Assembly (NCBI GenBank): GCA_016706275.1
Contig: JADJJY010000001.1
Span: 186,001 to 250,000, forward strand
Direction of reading: 5' to 3'
Origin: Chloracidobacterium sp.
Lineage (GTDB): Bacteria; Acidobacteriota; Blastocatellia; Pyrinomonadales; Pyrinomonadaceae
Length of the DNA stretch: 64,000 nucleotides
Part shown: in pieces, positions 27,312 through 37,760 of the stretch
Position numbering within the stretch: the stretch's first letter is position 1
Layout: every line of letters begins with the position of its first letter
Notes under the pieces: model-generated
What the model saw: only the letters and a program-made list of their open reading frames with translations
The model's database searches: none
What the model was told of the DNA's origin: nothing
Made by a program: the position numbers and the translations under genes

Positions 27312-27314
27312 ATA

Positions 27315-28615
27315 ATGGATAAATTTTTGGTTCGCGGCGGCAATCCGCTGAGAGGAAAGATCGAGATCGGCGGGGCTAAAAACTCAGCTCTGCCGTGCCT
27401 CGCGGCCACATTGCTCTCATCTGAAACCGTCATTCTTCACAACGTACCTTATGTAAAGGATCTCATCACCCAGCGTCGTCTGCTCGAGGATCTCGGGGCG
27501 ACCGTCCTGACGCCCGAGCTGCGAACGCACAAGGTCACCGCGAACAATATCCAGACGTTTGAGGCTCCGTATGAGCTTGTAAAAACGATGCGTGCTAGCG
27601 TCTTGGCTTTAGGGCCTCTACTCGGGCGTTTTGGCCAGGCAAAGGTCAGCTTACCCGGCGGATGTGCCATCGGCACACGCCCGATCGACTTGCACCTCAA
27701 GGCTTTTGAACAGCTTGGAGCGGTCGTTTCACTTGAGTCGGGCGATGTCGTCGCACGAGCACCGAAAGGACGTCTAATCGGCAACACCATCCATTTTGAA
27801 AAGGTGACGGTTACCGGCACCGAAAATGTGATGATGGCCGCCGCTCTCGCTAAGGGCAAGACCATTATCCAAAACGCCGCTCAGGAACCTGAGATCGACG
27901 ATCTCGCCGAACTGTTGAATAAAATGGGCGCCCGTATCAAAGGTGCCGGAACCTCCGTCATCGAGATCGATGGCGTCGAGGCTCTCGGTTCTGCCGAGCA
28001 CACCATCATCCCCGACCGTATCGAGACGGGCACGTTCATCGTGGCGGCCGCGATCACAGGCGGCGAGATCGAGATCAAAAGCTGCGTCCCCGAACACATC
28101 ACCGCCGTCATCGCAAAGCTGCGTGAGGTCGGCGTCGAGATCGAGGAGCTAAATCAGAGCACCCTGCTCGTAAGGGCAAGCGCAGGCGGGCTGCGGGCCA
28201 AGGATATGACAACCGAGCCGCACCCTGATTTTCCGACCGATATGCAGGCTCAATACATGGCACTGATGACACAGGCCGATGGCGAATCAAAGATCACCGA
28301 AACGATCTTTGAAAACCGTTTCATGCACGCGTCCGAGTTGATCCGTATGGGAGCCGACATCCACATCTCCGGCAACACCGCCGTCGTCAAAGGCAAGAGT
28401 AAGCTAATGGGTGCTCCGATCATCGCCTCAGACCTGCGTGCATCGGCGTCGCTCGTGCTTGCCGCTGTCGCGGCCGAGGGCGAAACGACCATCGACCGCG
28501 TTTATCACATCGACCGCGGCTACGAGACGATCGTTCGCAAATTTCGCTCGCTTGGCGCCGATATCGAACGCATTACCGAGAGTGTCACAGACGAACAGGC
28601 CAGCGAAGCCGCGAA

Positions 28616-28619
<4 letters not shown>
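27315..28619 (+). CDS. murA: UDP-N-acetylglucosamine 1-carboxyvinyltransferase
   Basis: 434 residues, standard length. It transfers enolpyruvate from PEP to UDP-GlcNAc, the first committed step of peptidoglycan synthesis in the cytoplasm. The catalytic Cys117 is in [11 protein letters not shown], and Lys22-Asn23 in GGAKNSALP are intact; a Cys at this position predicts fosfomycin sensitivity. The C-terminal [12 protein letters not shown] motif is also present. The 3' end overlaps the HIT gene start (ATGA). Confidence 0.97.
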
Positions 28620-28976
<357 letters not shown>

Positions 28977-29005
28977 AATTTCTCTAGATAGTTGGTTAGG
29001 TTTGT

Positions 29006-29860
29006 ATGAAGCAAGTTTTTACGATTGTTTTTCTGTCGCTGCTCGTGGGGTTTGGTTTTGGCTGCTCTGGAAACAGCTCAAACACAGCGGCGAATAATGC
29101 CAACGTGGCAGCAGAGTCGCCGTTTGCAAATATAACTGACCCGGCGGCGGCACTCGCTGAGGGCGACCGTCTTTTTGATGAGAACCAGACCGAGATGGCC
29201 ATCCAGGCCTACCAACAGGCGATCAAGCTCAACCCTGATCTCGCCGACGCTCATTTCAAACTCGGCATCGCCTACGCGTTGCTCGAAATGCAATACGAAC
29301 AAACTGGAACCGTAGACCCGGCAAATCCCGACGCTCGTTCAAAGCCGCGTTCGCAAAAATCATTTGAAAATGCTGTCGATGCTTATAAAAAATGGATCGC
29401 CGCCAATCCTAATGACGATAACGCCCACTACAATCTAGCCCGGGCATACAACAAGCTGAACAAGGACGAAGCGGCCGAAAAAGAATTTCGTCAGGCCGTA
29501 AAGCTCAAGCCCGACGATAGCGAATATCAGACCGAGCTCGGATCGATCCTCATCAAACTCGCGCAGTATAGCGAGGCGATCCCGGCGCTAAAGAAAGCCG
29601 TCGAGCTTGACGCTGGCAACGAACGTGCTGCCAGCCTGCTCGAGGACGCCGAGGCTGGTCGTCAGAGGATCAATTACGTAGGGCCAGCAAATACTGCCAA
29701 CAGAGCAAACTCGAACTCGAATACGGCCAACGCTAATGCAAATTCGGCTTCGAATACCAGCGCCAACTCTGCGGTAAAACCGCCACCTGCCAACACCGCC
29801 AAACCGCCAAAACCCGAGGTTAAGGGAACTCCCCCTAAAGCGGACAAAAACGAAAAATGA
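29006..29860 (+). CDS. TPR lipoprotein
   Basis: 284 residues. A lipoprotein signal (TIVFLSLLVGFGFGCSG) gives a lipidated Cys near residue 20. Three to four TPR units follow: AALAEGDRLFDENQTEMAI, FENAVDAYKKWIAANP, AHYNLARAYNKLNKDEAA and YQTELGSILIKLAQYSEA. After residue 220 the protein is low complexity, first Asn/Ala/Ser-rich, then Pro/Lys-rich to the end. The role is unknown; the architecture suggests an envelope-anchored scaffold. The composition of the tail resembles the linker in the lipoprotein at 25175. Confidence 0.85.
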   Translation: MKQVFTIVFLSLLVGFGFGCSGNSSNTAANNANVAAESPFANITDPAAALAEGDRLFDENQTEMAIQAYQQAIKLNPDLADAHFKLGIAYALLEMQYEQTGTVDPANPDARSKPRSQKSFENAVDAYKKWIAANPNDDNAHYNLARAYNKLNKDEAAEKEFRQAVKLKPDDSEYQTELGSILIKLAQYSEAIPALKKAVELDAGNERAASLLEDAEAGRQRINYVGPANTANRANSNSNTANANANSASNTSANSAVKPPPANTAKPPKPEVKGTPPKADKNEK

Positions 29861-29909
29861 GGTAAAAAAGGCTAAAAATACCCATTTTCCCGATTTGTGG
29901 TTCAAAAAT

Positions 29910-29931
29910 ACACATCTCGCAATAGATGTGT
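29910..29931. other. Stem-loop ACACATCT-cgcaat-AGATGTGT
   Basis: A perfect 8-base inverted repeat with a 6-base loop, 50 bases past the TPR lipoprotein gene. No T-run follows, so termination is doubtful. A TTGACA at 29938-29943 lies just downstream with a poor -10, so the stem could instead be an operator for the activator gene at 30004. Confidence 0.35.
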
Positions 29932-30003
29932 GTCAACTTGACATTCGCCTAGCCTCATCGCAAATTAGCTAAAGACGGCTATTTTCTTTAGGGTCAGTAT
30001 TTT

Positions 30004-30909
30004 ATGAAGTTAGATCTTGACGACAGCCCTTCGCTTTCGCTTGAGCGCAAGGTAAGCATGCATGAGGCCCGCGAGGCGATCATCGACCGTCTTGCCCGTG
30101 ACCTGCCGACGAGCATCGACCTCGAACGCTTTCTAAACGTCGTCGTTTCCGAGATCGGCCGTATGCTCCACGCCGACCGCTGCGATCTGCTCCAGCTATC
30201 CGAGGGCCAGGATCTGGTCATCAACCACGAATGGCGAAAGGACAAATCCGTGCCAAAAAGCCAGGGCACGACCATTCCGTTTGACGCCGCAAAACTCGGC
30301 GAACGCCTCGATATCACAAAACCGATCCGGATCAACGACACGTCAAAGACGAAGGACGCGACGCTCAAATTTTTTGCAAAGGCGCTAGAGACCCGCTCGC
30401 TGCTCATCATCCCGATCATCCAAAACGACCGGGTGCTCGGGCTGTTGGGCCTGCATGACACGCACGAAGCCCGCGTCTGGCTTGACGAAGAGGTCGCCTT
30501 TCTCGAATCGATCGCCCGCCAGATGGCCATCGGCTATCAATACACTAGCCTGTACGTAAATCAGGAGCAGGAGTCGCGACGTACAAATGCGTTGCTTGAG
30601 ATAGCAAATACGCTGAATTCGCACTCGGATTTCAAAGACGTTTCCGAGCGCGTCGTCGAGCGGGCGATAGGACTTGTCGGAGCTGATTACGGGGCTCTCG
30701 GCGTACTCGACCAGTCGGGAAAACGCATCTCGCTTGAAACGTTCAAATCGGCTGAGGGCATCAAGCTTGGCAAGATGCTCAAGATGTTTGACCAGTACGA
30801 CAAGGGCGTAGATATCGATTCTTTTGCAACGCTCGGCAACATCCTTAGAGACGGCAAGACATTAAAGCTGGTCGATTCCGAGATGCCGCTTACAATCAGG
30901 CTCTTTTAA
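30004..30909 (+). CDS. GAF-sensor half of a sigma-54 activator (frame broken at 30904-30907)
   Basis: 301 residues. Two GAF domains are visible: about 30-185 ([37 protein letters not shown]) and about 195-300 ([18 protein letters not shown]). The second GAF is cut off at TIRLF followed by TAA, and its missing end ([22 protein letters not shown]) is encoded next in the +1 frame. The two parts are one protein of about 705 residues. At the break the sequence is AGG CTC TTT TAA C. Removing one T restores the frame; a +1 slip of the Phe tRNA from TTT to TTT would do the same. Confidence 0.85.
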   Translation: MKLDLDDSPSLSLERKVSMHEAREAIIDRLARDLPTSIDLERFLNVVVSEIGRMLHADRCDLLQLSEGQDLVINHEWRKDKSVPKSQGTTIPFDAAKLGERLDITKPIRINDTSKTKDATLKFFAKALETRSLLIIPIIQNDRVLGLLGLHDTHEARVWLDEEVAFLESIARQMAIGYQYTSLYVNQEQESRRTNALLEIANTLNSHSDFKDVSERVVERAIGLVGADYGALGVLDQSGKRISLETFKSAEGIKLGKMLKMFDQYDKGVDIDSFATLGNILRDGKTLKLVDSEMPLTIRLF

Positions 30910-30913
30910 CAAG

Positions 30914-32122
30914 ATGCTTCGCGGCAAAGCGGCTCTAGTCGCTCCGGTTCATGTCGGCGGCAAATCATTTGGCTTGCTCGGTTTTGTCTGGAGCAAGGAA
31001 AGTAAATTTGAGGATCACGACATCGCGCTGATCGAAGGCATCGCCGACCAGATCGGCACCGCTCTCGAACGCGACCAGCTCTCGACCGAGGTCATGCGGC
31101 TTAAGAGCGAGCTACACCAACGGCAGAGCGAGCTGGTCGGTCAGGCACCCGCCATCCGGCGTGCGATCGAGCTGGGATTGAACGTAGCCGACACAAGCAC
31201 GACCGTACTCGTGCTTGGCGAATCAGGCACCGGAAAGGAGCTGATCGCCAACCTGATCCATTACAATTCGGGCCGCGAGGGCAAGCCTTTTGTAAAGATA
31301 AACTGCGGTGCGATACCCGAAACGCTGCTCGAATCTGAGCTGTTTGGCCACGAAAAAGGCGCGTTCACCGATGCCCGCAATCAGCGGATCGGCCGTTTCG
31401 AAGAGGCCAACGGCGGCACGCTTTTCCTCGACGAGATCGGCGAGATGTCTCTGCAAGCACAGGTCAAACTGCTACGCGTTCTGCAAGACGGCGAATTTAC
31501 GCGCGTCGGCGGCAAACACGTCGTAAAGACCGATGTTCGCGTCATTGCGGCGACAAATTCTAACCTCGCGACAGCGATCGAGAATGGTACGTTCAGAAAA
31601 GATCTTTACTATCGCCTTTCCGTCTTTCCGATCTCGCTGCCGCCGCTTCGTGAACGCGTTGAGGACATCAATCTGCTCGTCTTTCACTTTCTCGAAAGCT
31701 ATAAATCAAAATCAGGCCGTTTTGTTTCGGGCATTTCAAAAGAAGCAATGCGTGCCCTCGTAAATTACGATTGGCCGGGTAATGTCCGCGAACTTGAAAA
31801 TGCTATCGAGCGTGCCGTCATCATTGCATCCGGCCGCCAGATCGAGCTCGACGACCTGCCCGAGGCGATCGGCCGCACGGCAAATCAGGCGTTTGCTCAC
31901 GCCCGTGAGGCACGCGCCACCGCCGCCGGGCTCGGCAATGCCATCGGCATCCAGATCGAGCTGCCGTCGGCGATGGACGAGATCGAAAAGCAAGTCATTG
32001 AGGCGACTCTAGATTATACCGAGGGCGACAAATCACACGCCGCCCGTCTACTGAACATCGGGCGAAAAACACTGTATCGTAAGCTGGAACAATACGAATC
32101 CGAACAAGGTCAACCGTCCTAA
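30914..32122 (+). CDS. Sigma-54 activator: GAF end, AAA+ domain and Fis-type HTH
   Basis: 402 residues from an ATG that lies inside the second GAF domain, so it is probably not a true start. After a coiled linker ([16 protein letters not shown]) comes the AAA+ domain: Walker A GESGTGKE, the sigma-54 contact loop reading GAFTDA instead of GAFTGA, Walker [13 protein letters not shown], and the arginine region [15 protein letters not shown] Fis HTH ([18 protein letters not shown]) ends the protein. There is no receiver domain; control is expected through the GAF ligands. The likely target within the window is the sigma-54 promoter at 18832. Confidence 0.92.
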   Translation: MLRGKAALVAPVHVGGKSFGLLGFVWSKESKFEDHDIALIEGIADQIGTALERDQLSTEVMRLKSELHQRQSELVGQAPAIRRAIELGLNVADTSTTVLVLGESGTGKELIANLIHYNSGREGKPFVKINCGAIPETLLESELFGHEKGAFTDARNQRIGRFEEANGGTLFLDEIGEMSLQAQVKLLRVLQDGEFTRVGGKHVVKTDVRVIAATNSNLATAIENGTFRKDLYYRLSVFPISLPPLRERVEDINLLVFHFLESYKSKSGRFVSGISKEAMRALVNYDWPGNVRELENAIERAVIIASGRQIELDDLPEAIGRTANQAFAHAREARATAAGLGNAIGIQIELPSAMDEIEKQVIEATLDYTEGDKSHAARLLNIGRKTLYRKLEQYESEQGQPS

Positions 32123-32123
32123 T

Positions 32124-32834
32124 ATGAATAAATTCCTGACAGCACGCTGGAAAGACCTGATAATGGCCAACTACGAAGTTGACCCAGCTCTGCTCGCGAG
32201 CCGAGTGCCGCGCGGTACCGAGATCGACCTTTTCGAGGGTAAGTGTTTTGTCAGTCTTGTCGGATTTATGTTTCTCGACACGCGTGTTTTAGGTATTCCG
32301 ATTCCGTTTCACGTGAATTTCGAAGAGGTCAATCTTCGCTACTACGTAAAACGAGAGACTGGTAACGAAACCCGCCGGGCTGTGTGCTTTGTAAAAGAGA
32401 TCGTGCCGCGTTTTGCGATTGCGGCGGTCGCCCGTACGATGTACGGCGAGCCCTACGAATGCTGGTCGATGGATCACGCCCGAACGGAAACTACCGTTTC
32501 ATACGACTGGTCAAAGAGCGGTTGTAACAATCATCTCGGCGTCGAGATCGACGAAAGCGACGGCGTTCCGGCTGAGGGATCGCACGGCGAATTTATCATC
32601 GAACATTACTGGGGCTATACCGAACGAGGCAACGGCCGGGTCGATGAATATAAAGTCGAGCATCCAAAATGGGAACTCTTCTCGGTCAAAAATGAAACGA
32701 TCGACGTCGATTTTGCGGGAACATACGGCGACGAGTTTAGCTTTCTGACCGGACAAAAACCATATTCCGTCTTGCTGGCTAAAGGCTCGGAAGTTGCGGT
32801 CTATAAAGGACAACAACTAAAATTGAGTCAGTGA
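32124..32834 (+). CDS. DUF2071 (YqjF-like) protein
   Basis: 236 residues, one base after the activator gene. The family pattern is clear: LTARWKDLIMANYEVDPALL, EIDLFEGKCFVSLVGFMF, FEEVNLRYYVKRE and YGEPYECWSMDHA. The fold is related to acetoacetate decarboxylase; no activity is known for this group. Its stop overlaps a possible GTG start of the next gene. Tight spacing suggests cotranscription with the activator. Confidence 0.88.
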   Translation: MNKFLTARWKDLIMANYEVDPALLASRVPRGTEIDLFEGKCFVSLVGFMFLDTRVLGIPIPFHVNFEEVNLRYYVKRETGNETRRAVCFVKEIVPRFAIAAVARTMYGEPYECWSMDHARTETTVSYDWSKSGCNNHLGVEIDESDGVPAEGSHGEFIIEHYWGYTERGNGRVDEYKVEHPKWELFSVKNETIDVDFAGTYGDEFSFLTGQKPYSVLLAKGSEVAVYKGQQLKLSQ

Positions 32835-32839
32835 ATCAC

Positions 32840-33223
32840 ATGCAAGAGAATGATATCGCTCGCGAAATAGTGAACATCGCGTTCAAAATGCATACTCAAA
32901 TCGGGCCGGGATTGCTCGAATCTGTCTATGAACGCGTTATGCAATTCGAACTCGAGAAACTCGGATTTGAGGTCCAAAGACAGCGTGGCGTTCCGTTTGT
33001 CTATGAAGAGATTCGAATGCCTATCGGATTTCGGGCGGATCTCGTAGTCAATAACAAAGTCGTGATCGAGATCAAATCCGTCGAAGCTTTGGCACCCGTT
33101 CACGCAAAACAACTACGAACATACTTGATCGCGATGGATATGAGGCTCGGGCTCCTCATAAATTTCAATGTGGACCTGATCAAGAACGGCATCAAACGCG
33201 TTGTAAATAATCTGGAAGAATAA
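32840..33223 (+). CDS. GxxExxY family protein (PD-(D/E)XK nuclease-like)
   Basis: About 127 residues from the ATG at 32840; a GTG at 32831 overlapping the previous stop would add three residues. The hallmark GPGLLESVYERVMQFEL is near the N-terminus, and GFRADLVVNNKVVIEIKSV carries the Asp and Glu-x-Lys of a PD-(D/E)XK nuclease core. The C-terminal LGLLINFNVDLIKNGIKR is also typical. Members are widespread in Bacteroidota and Acidobacteriota and have no proven function. A dispersed repeat follows immediately. Confidence 0.88.
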   Translation: MQENDIAREIVNIAFKMHTQIGPGLLESVYERVMQFELEKLGFEVQRQRGVPFVYEEIRMPIGFRADLVVNNKVVIEIKSVEALAPVHAKQLRTYLIAMDMRLGLLINFNVDLIKNGIKRVVNNLEE

Positions 33224-33251
33224 TTCTGGATTGTTATGGTAATTACAGTTC

Positions 33252-33354
33252 TTCTTTGCGGCTCCTTTGCGGCTTAGCGTCTTGGCGGGAGACGAACGTG
33301 GGGATTAGGACATTTCCCGCAAAGCCGCAAAGATATTTCCGCAAAGCCGCTAAG
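33252..33354. repeat. GCAAAGCCGCAAAG inverted repeat element
   Basis: The left arm contains CTTTGCGGCTCCTTTGCGGC and the right arm CCGCAAAGCCGCAAAG and again CCGCAAAGCCGCTAAG. Each arm is made of degenerate direct repeats of a GCAAAGCC unit; the arms are inverted around a loop of about 23 bases. It fills most of the 150-base gap between the GxxExxY gene and folA. No open frame or transposase is linked to it. Confidence 0.8.
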
Positions 33355-33373
33355 TAAGAAATAAGAAAGACAT

Positions 33374-33847
33374 ATGATCACCGGCATTGTTGCCATCGCA
33401 AAAAACCACGCCATCGGCCGAGACGGCAAACTGCCGTGGCACTATTCTGCCGACTTAAAATTCTTTAAAGAGACAACGACCGGAAACGCCGTCGTTATGG
33501 GAGCGAATACCTGGCGGTCGATCGGCAGGCCGCTGCCTAACAGGCTTAATATCGTACTCAGCCGCTCCGGCAACGTCGATACGCCCGAGGGTGTCGTAAA
33601 GCTCAACAACAAACAAGCGGTCATCGATCTCGCCAAACATGCAAAAGGCGATATTTTTATCATCGGCGGGGCTCAGGTCTATCGCGATCTTGCCGACATC
33701 ATCGATAAATGGATCGTCACCGAGATCCCCACTACGGTCGAGGATGCCGATACATTTATGCCCGAGGATTTCCTTGACAAGTTTGAACTTGAAAAAACGA
33801 TAGATCTGGGCGACGAACTAACGGTCAAAATACTGCACCGCGGATAA
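33374..33847 (+). CDS. folA: Dihydrofolate reductase
   Basis: 157 residues. It reduces dihydrofolate to tetrahydrofolate with NADPH. The N-terminus GIVAIAKNHAIGRDGKLPWH with the substrate-binding region, VVMGANTWRSIGRPLPNR and FIIGGAQVYRDL are all characteristic. The acidic residue at the folate pocket is an Asp in YSADLKFFK. No thymidylate synthase gene is next to it. The upstream repeat ends about 20 bases before the start codon; a weak ribosome-binding site (AAGAAAG) is possible. Confidence 0.96.
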   Translation: MITGIVAIAKNHAIGRDGKLPWHYSADLKFFKETTTGNAVVMGANTWRSIGRPLPNRLNIVLSRSGNVDTPEGVVKLNNKQAVIDLAKHAKGDIFIIGGAQVYRDLADIIDKWIVTEIPTTVEDADTFMPEDFLDKFELEKTIDLGDELTVKILHRG

Positions 33848-33892
33848 AATTGGTGTAACATAATCGCAAATTGCAGACAGGAGAATTTGCTT

Positions 33893-34189
33893 ATGATGGG
33901 CGGCAGAACTTGGGACGATTGGATCGAAGAATACTCTGAGGGGCACCAAAATCGCGTAAATCAGATCACGCATCAATTCGGCATACCGATGATAGCTCTT
34001 TCGCTGCTGATGATACCTGTTTCATTTTTTGTCACAGGTGCGTGGCGTATCGCACTCGGCTTGTTTGTCGTGGGATGGATACTCCAATTCATCGGCCACT
34101 ATTTCGAAGGCAAGCCGCCTGAGTTTATGAAAGATTACCGATTCCTGTTTGTCGGCATGCGTTGGTGGATAAAAAAGACGTTTGGTTAA
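33893..34189 (+). CDS. Mpo1-like (DUF962) membrane protein
   Basis: 98 residues from the ATG at 33893, 9 bases after AGGAG; a TTG at 33887 would be too close to it. Conserved features are the WIEEYSEGHQNRVNQITHQFGIP block, two membrane segments and GHYFEGKPPEF. Yeast Mpo1 is an Fe(II) dioxygenase acting on 2-hydroxy fatty acids; the His residues expected to bind iron (HQN, THQ, GHY) are present. Substrate in bacteria is not established. Confidence 0.85.
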   Translation: MMGGRTWDDWIEEYSEGHQNRVNQITHQFGIPMIALSLLMIPVSFFVTGAWRIALGLFVVGWILQFIGHYFEGKPPEFMKDYRFLFVGMRWWIKKTFG

Positions 34190-34214
34190 AGGAATTCCCT
34201 GACACCCTTCTACG

Positions 34215-35555
34215 GTGGAAAAATCCCTCATCTTAGCTCTTGATATCGGCACATCGAGTGTCCGTGCGTCTATTTTTAACGACGCGGCCGAACCCCTTCG
34301 CGGGATGTCGGTCAAGATCGAACGCACCCTCGATACGACAGACGACGGCGGATCTGAGATCGATGCCGACGAGGCATTTGCTCAAGTAGTTGCCGCAATC
34401 GACGCTCTTCTCGAAAAATCAGAAAAACTAAAAGGCGAGATCACCCATGTCGCGGCCTGCTCATTCTGGCACAGCCTGATGGGCATCGACGCCAAAGGCA
34501 AACCGACGACAAAGGTACTCGGTTGGGCCGATACGCGTAGCCGTGAATATTCAGGCGTATTAAAAAAAAGCTTTGATGAGTCAGAAACACATAACCGCAC
34601 TGGCGCTCATTTTCACTCAAGCTTTTGGCCGGCAAAATTGTTGTGGTTCAAAAACGAGCGGTCCGATGTTTTCGAAAAGACGGCAAAGTGGCTGTCGTTT
34701 AGCGACTATGTCGCCTTAAAGCTCTTTGGTACGGCCACGACGAGTATCTCTATGGGATCGGGAACCGGCATTTTTGATATTCGAAAATGTAAGTGGGATG
34801 CGAAATTGCTCAAGGCTCTCAAGATCTCGCCAGATAATCTACCGGAGATATCCGAAACCGACTCTACCACGTTCAAGCTAAACAAAACCTTCGCAAAGCG
34901 TTGGCCGCAGCTTGCCCATGCAAAGTGGTCGCTTGCCATCGGCGACGGTGCCGCCGACCACATTGGGTCATGCGGTTTTGGCAAAAGCGGGGCAAGCCTA
35001 ATGGTCGGAACGTCCGCCGCCATGCGGGTCGCTTTTCGTGGGAAGCCACCCGCTAAAATACCAGACGGACTGTGGTGCTACCGAGTTGATCGCGAAAGGG
35101 TGATAATTGGCGGAGCCCTGTCAGACGGCGGTAATCTTTACTCGCTTATCAAGCAAAGATTTCACCTGCCTTCGAACGTAGACAAACTACTACTGTCGCG
35201 AGAGGCTCCCGACGATCTCGTCGTCATCCCTTTCTTTTTTGGCGAACGCAGCACCGGCTATGACGAAAATGCTCGCGGAGCTATCATCGGGCTCACCGCC
35301 ACGCACGACGGCATCGATGTTTTGCTGGCGGCGATGGAGGGCGTTGCATTTCGGCTCGACGACATTTATCAACGCCTTAAAAAGGTCGTAAAGATCACTG
35401 ACATCGTTGCCTCGGGCGGGGCTTTGCGTGATTCGCCCGTCTGGACAGACATCATCGCGAGTGTGCTCGGTGAAAAATTGCTCGTAAATGACACGCCGGA
35501 GGCATCTTCGCGCGGTGCGGTTTTGCTTGCACTCGAAACTACTGGCAAAATGTAA
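34215..35555 (+). CDS. FGGY family carbohydrate kinase (gluconokinase-like)
   Basis: 446 residues from a GTG. The actin-like ATPase fold is shown by [15 protein letters not shown] at the N-terminus, [14 protein letters not shown] in the middle and [20 protein letters not shown] near the C-terminus. FGGY kinases phosphorylate sugars or polyols; [21 protein letters not shown] resembles gluconate kinases. Position just before transketolase supports a role in feeding the pentose phosphate pathway. No gluconate transporter or dehydrogenase is present to confirm the substrate. Confidence 0.88.
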   Translation: MEKSLILALDIGTSSVRASIFNDAAEPLRGMSVKIERTLDTTDDGGSEIDADEAFAQVVAAIDALLEKSEKLKGEITHVAACSFWHSLMGIDAKGKPTTKVLGWADTRSREYSGVLKKSFDESETHNRTGAHFHSSFWPAKLLWFKNERSDVFEKTAKWLSFSDYVALKLFGTATTSISMGSGTGIFDIRKCKWDAKLLKALKISPDNLPEISETDSTTFKLNKTFAKRWPQLAHAKWSLAIGDGAADHIGSCGFGKSGASLMVGTSAAMRVAFRGKPPAKIPDGLWCYRVDRERVIIGGALSDGGNLYSLIKQRFHLPSNVDKLLLSREAPDDLVVIPFFFGERSTGYDENARGAIIGLTATHDGIDVLLAAMEGVAFRLDDIYQRLKKVVKITDIVASGGALRDSPVWTDIIASVLGEKLLVNDTPEASSRGAVLLALETTGKM

Positions 35556-35596
35556 TTTACCGACCCAAAATTTACGCGCTTCGTAGAACAAACAAC

Positions 35597-37615
35597 ATGA
35601 CGATTTCAAGATCAGAACTCGACCAACTCTGTATCAACACCATCCGCACGCTCTCGCTCGATGCGATCCAAAAGGCAAATTCCGGCCATCCAGGGCTGCC
35701 GCTTGGCATGGCTCCGGCGGCTTATGTGCTGTGGACCAAATTTCTGCGGCACAACCCAAAAAACCCGAAATGGTTTGGCCGCGACAGATTTTTGCTGAGC
35801 GGCGGACATGGTTCGATGCTGATCTACAGCCTGCTACACCTGACTGGATACGATCTCTCGATGGATGAGATCAAGCGGTTTCGTCAACTGCATTCAAAAA
35901 CGCCGGGGCACCCGGAAAATATCATGACCGCCGGGGTCGAGGTCACGACCGGGCCGCTGGGACAGGGTTTTGCAAATGGTGTTGGCATGGGCATCGCACA
36001 GGCACATCTTGCTGCGAGATTTAATAAACGAGGCTTTCCCGTCGCGGACGGATACATCTACTGCATCTGCTCGGACGGCGATTTGATGGAGGGCGTTTCG
36101 TACGAAGCCGCCTCGATGGCCGGACACCTAAAACTCGGCAATCTCATTTATCTCTACGACGATAATCAGATCACCATCGACGGCTCGACCGATCTAGCGT
36201 TTACCGAAGACACAACCAAACGCTTTCAAGCCGCAGGCTGGCACGTTTCCGACGTAAAAGACGGCAATGACCTCAAAGCCATCGAGGCCGCGATCAAAGA
36301 CGCTCAAAAGGTAAAAGACAAACCTTCGCTGATTCGCGTTCACACGATCATAGGATTCGGAATGCCAAAACAAGGCACGAGCAAAGCGCACTCCGATGCT
36401 CCCGGCGAAGACGCGGTCAAAGAGACGAAACGCAATCTCGGCTGGCCTGAAAACAAGAGCTTTTACGTTCCAAAAGAAGCTCTTGCTCATTTCCGCCAAG
36501 CAGTAAAAACCGGCGCAAAGCTGGAAAAAGACTGGAACGAGACGGTCAAGAAATACGAGAAAGCTAACCCTGAGCTTGGTGCGGCGTTTAAGAGTATTCG
36601 CAGTTCCGAACTGCCCGCAGGTTGGGAGAAGTCACTGCCTAAATTCGAAGACGTCGAAGCAAAAGCGACCCGTGCGTACAGCGGCGATGTGATAAACGCG
36701 ATCGCCGACGCTCTGCCGAGTTTGGTCGGCGGTTCGGCAGATCTCAAACCGTCAAACAACACTTACATCAATTCGTCCGCCGACATTCAAGCCGGGCGTT
36801 ATGAAAACCGCAACATCCACTACGGCATCCGCGAACACGCGATGGGCTCGGCGATGAACGGCATGGCTCTGTACGGCAGCGTGATCCCGTTTGGTGGCAC
36901 GTTTCAGACGTTTTCGGATTATATGCGTCCGGCGATTCGGCTCGCGGCTCTATCGCATATCCAGACGATCTTTGTCTTTACGCACGACTCGATCGGGCTT
37001 GGCGAAGACGGCCCGACCCACCAGTCGGTCGAGCATATTGCCGCAATGCGTGCGATACCAAATCTCGCCGTCATCCGCCCGTGCGACGCTCACGAAACCC
37101 GCGAAGCCTGGGCCGCCGCGATAAAACGCCAGCACGCCCCAACCGCATTCGCTCTGTCGCGGCAAAAGGTCGCTCTCATCGACCGGAAAAAATACTCCTC
37201 CGCATCGGGCTTGCACAAAGGTGCATACATCCTCGCCGAAGCCGAAACCAAAGCGGGCAAGGCTACCACGCCAAAACTGATCCTCATCGCGACCGGCTCC
37301 GAGGTCGGCCTTGCGATGGAGGCCCGTGAAAAGCTAAATGCCGACGGCACACCAACCCGAGTCGTCTCGATGCCATGCTGGGAATTTTTCGACGCTCAAA
37401 ACGCGAAATACAAAGAGGATGTCCTGCCCGCCAAAATCACCGCCCGCCTCGCCATCGAAGCCGGCGTTTCGCAGGGCTGGCACAAATACACCGGTGACAA
37501 AGGCGACGTGCTCTGCGTCGATAAATTTGGCACGTCAGCACCGGCCGAAGACGTGTTCCGCGATTACGGATTCACTGTCGCGAATGTTATCAAAAAGGCG
37601 AGGGCGATCTTATAG
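35597..37615 (+). CDS. tkt: Transketolase
   Basis: 672 residues, normal for a full-length bacterial enzyme. It moves two-carbon units between ketose and aldose phosphates with thiamine diphosphate. Features: N-terminal [18 protein letters not shown], the ThDP motif [21 protein letters not shown], pyrimidine domain [22 protein letters not shown], and the C-terminal domain with [13 protein letters not shown]. It follows the FGGY kinase by 41 bases and ends at a strong terminator, so the two probably form one unit. Confidence 0.97.
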   Translation: MTISRSELDQLCINTIRTLSLDAIQKANSGHPGLPLGMAPAAYVLWTKFLRHNPKNPKWFGRDRFLLSGGHGSMLIYSLLHLTGYDLSMDEIKRFRQLHSKTPGHPENIMTAGVEVTTGPLGQGFANGVGMGIAQAHLAARFNKRGFPVADGYIYCICSDGDLMEGVSYEAASMAGHLKLGNLIYLYDDNQITIDGSTDLAFTEDTTKRFQAAGWHVSDVKDGNDLKAIEAAIKDAQKVKDKPSLIRVHTIIGFGMPKQGTSKAHSDAPGEDAVKETKRNLGWPENKSFYVPKEALAHFRQAVKTGAKLEKDWNETVKKYEKANPELGAAFKSIRSSELPAGWEKSLPKFEDVEAKATRAYSGDVINAIADALPSLVGGSADLKPSNNTYINSSADIQAGRYENRNIHYGIREHAMGSAMNGMALYGSVIPFGGTFQTFSDYMRPAIRLAALSHIQTIFVFTHDSIGLGEDGPTHQSVEHIAAMRAIPNLAVIRPCDAHETREAWAAAIKRQHAPTAFALSRQKVALIDRKKYSSASGLHKGAYILAEAETKAGKATTPKLILIATGSEVGLAMEAREKLNADGTPTRVVSMPCWEFFDAQNAKYKEDVLPAKITARLAIEAGVSQGWHKYTGDKGDVLCVDKFGTSAPAEDVFRDYGFTVANVIKKARAIL

Positions 37616-37617
37616 AA

Positions 37618-37660
37618 AAGTCGCGAGACTCGATCGGGTAATGACCGAGTTTCGCGACTT
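37618..37660 (+). terminator. Intrinsic terminator after tkt
   Basis: AAGTCGCGAGACTCG and CGAGTTTCGCGACTT pair over 15 bases (one mismatch) with a 13-base loop, then AATTTT. It starts two bases past the tkt stop. The remaining 100 bases to the next gene show nothing recognisable. Confidence 0.85.
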
Positions 37661-37760
37661 AATTTTGGATGCGGACGACAACAAATTTGGCCAACCGGTT
37701 TCAGAGTCAAATCCGGCATCATGGGCAACGCTGATCTGAGATATCAGCGCCCAAAAACCG

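Noticed and set aside
29938..29966. TTGACA promoter for the sigma-54 activator gene
   Set aside because: The -35 is perfect but the box at -10 (CAAATT) matches only three of six, so I did not list it as a promoter.
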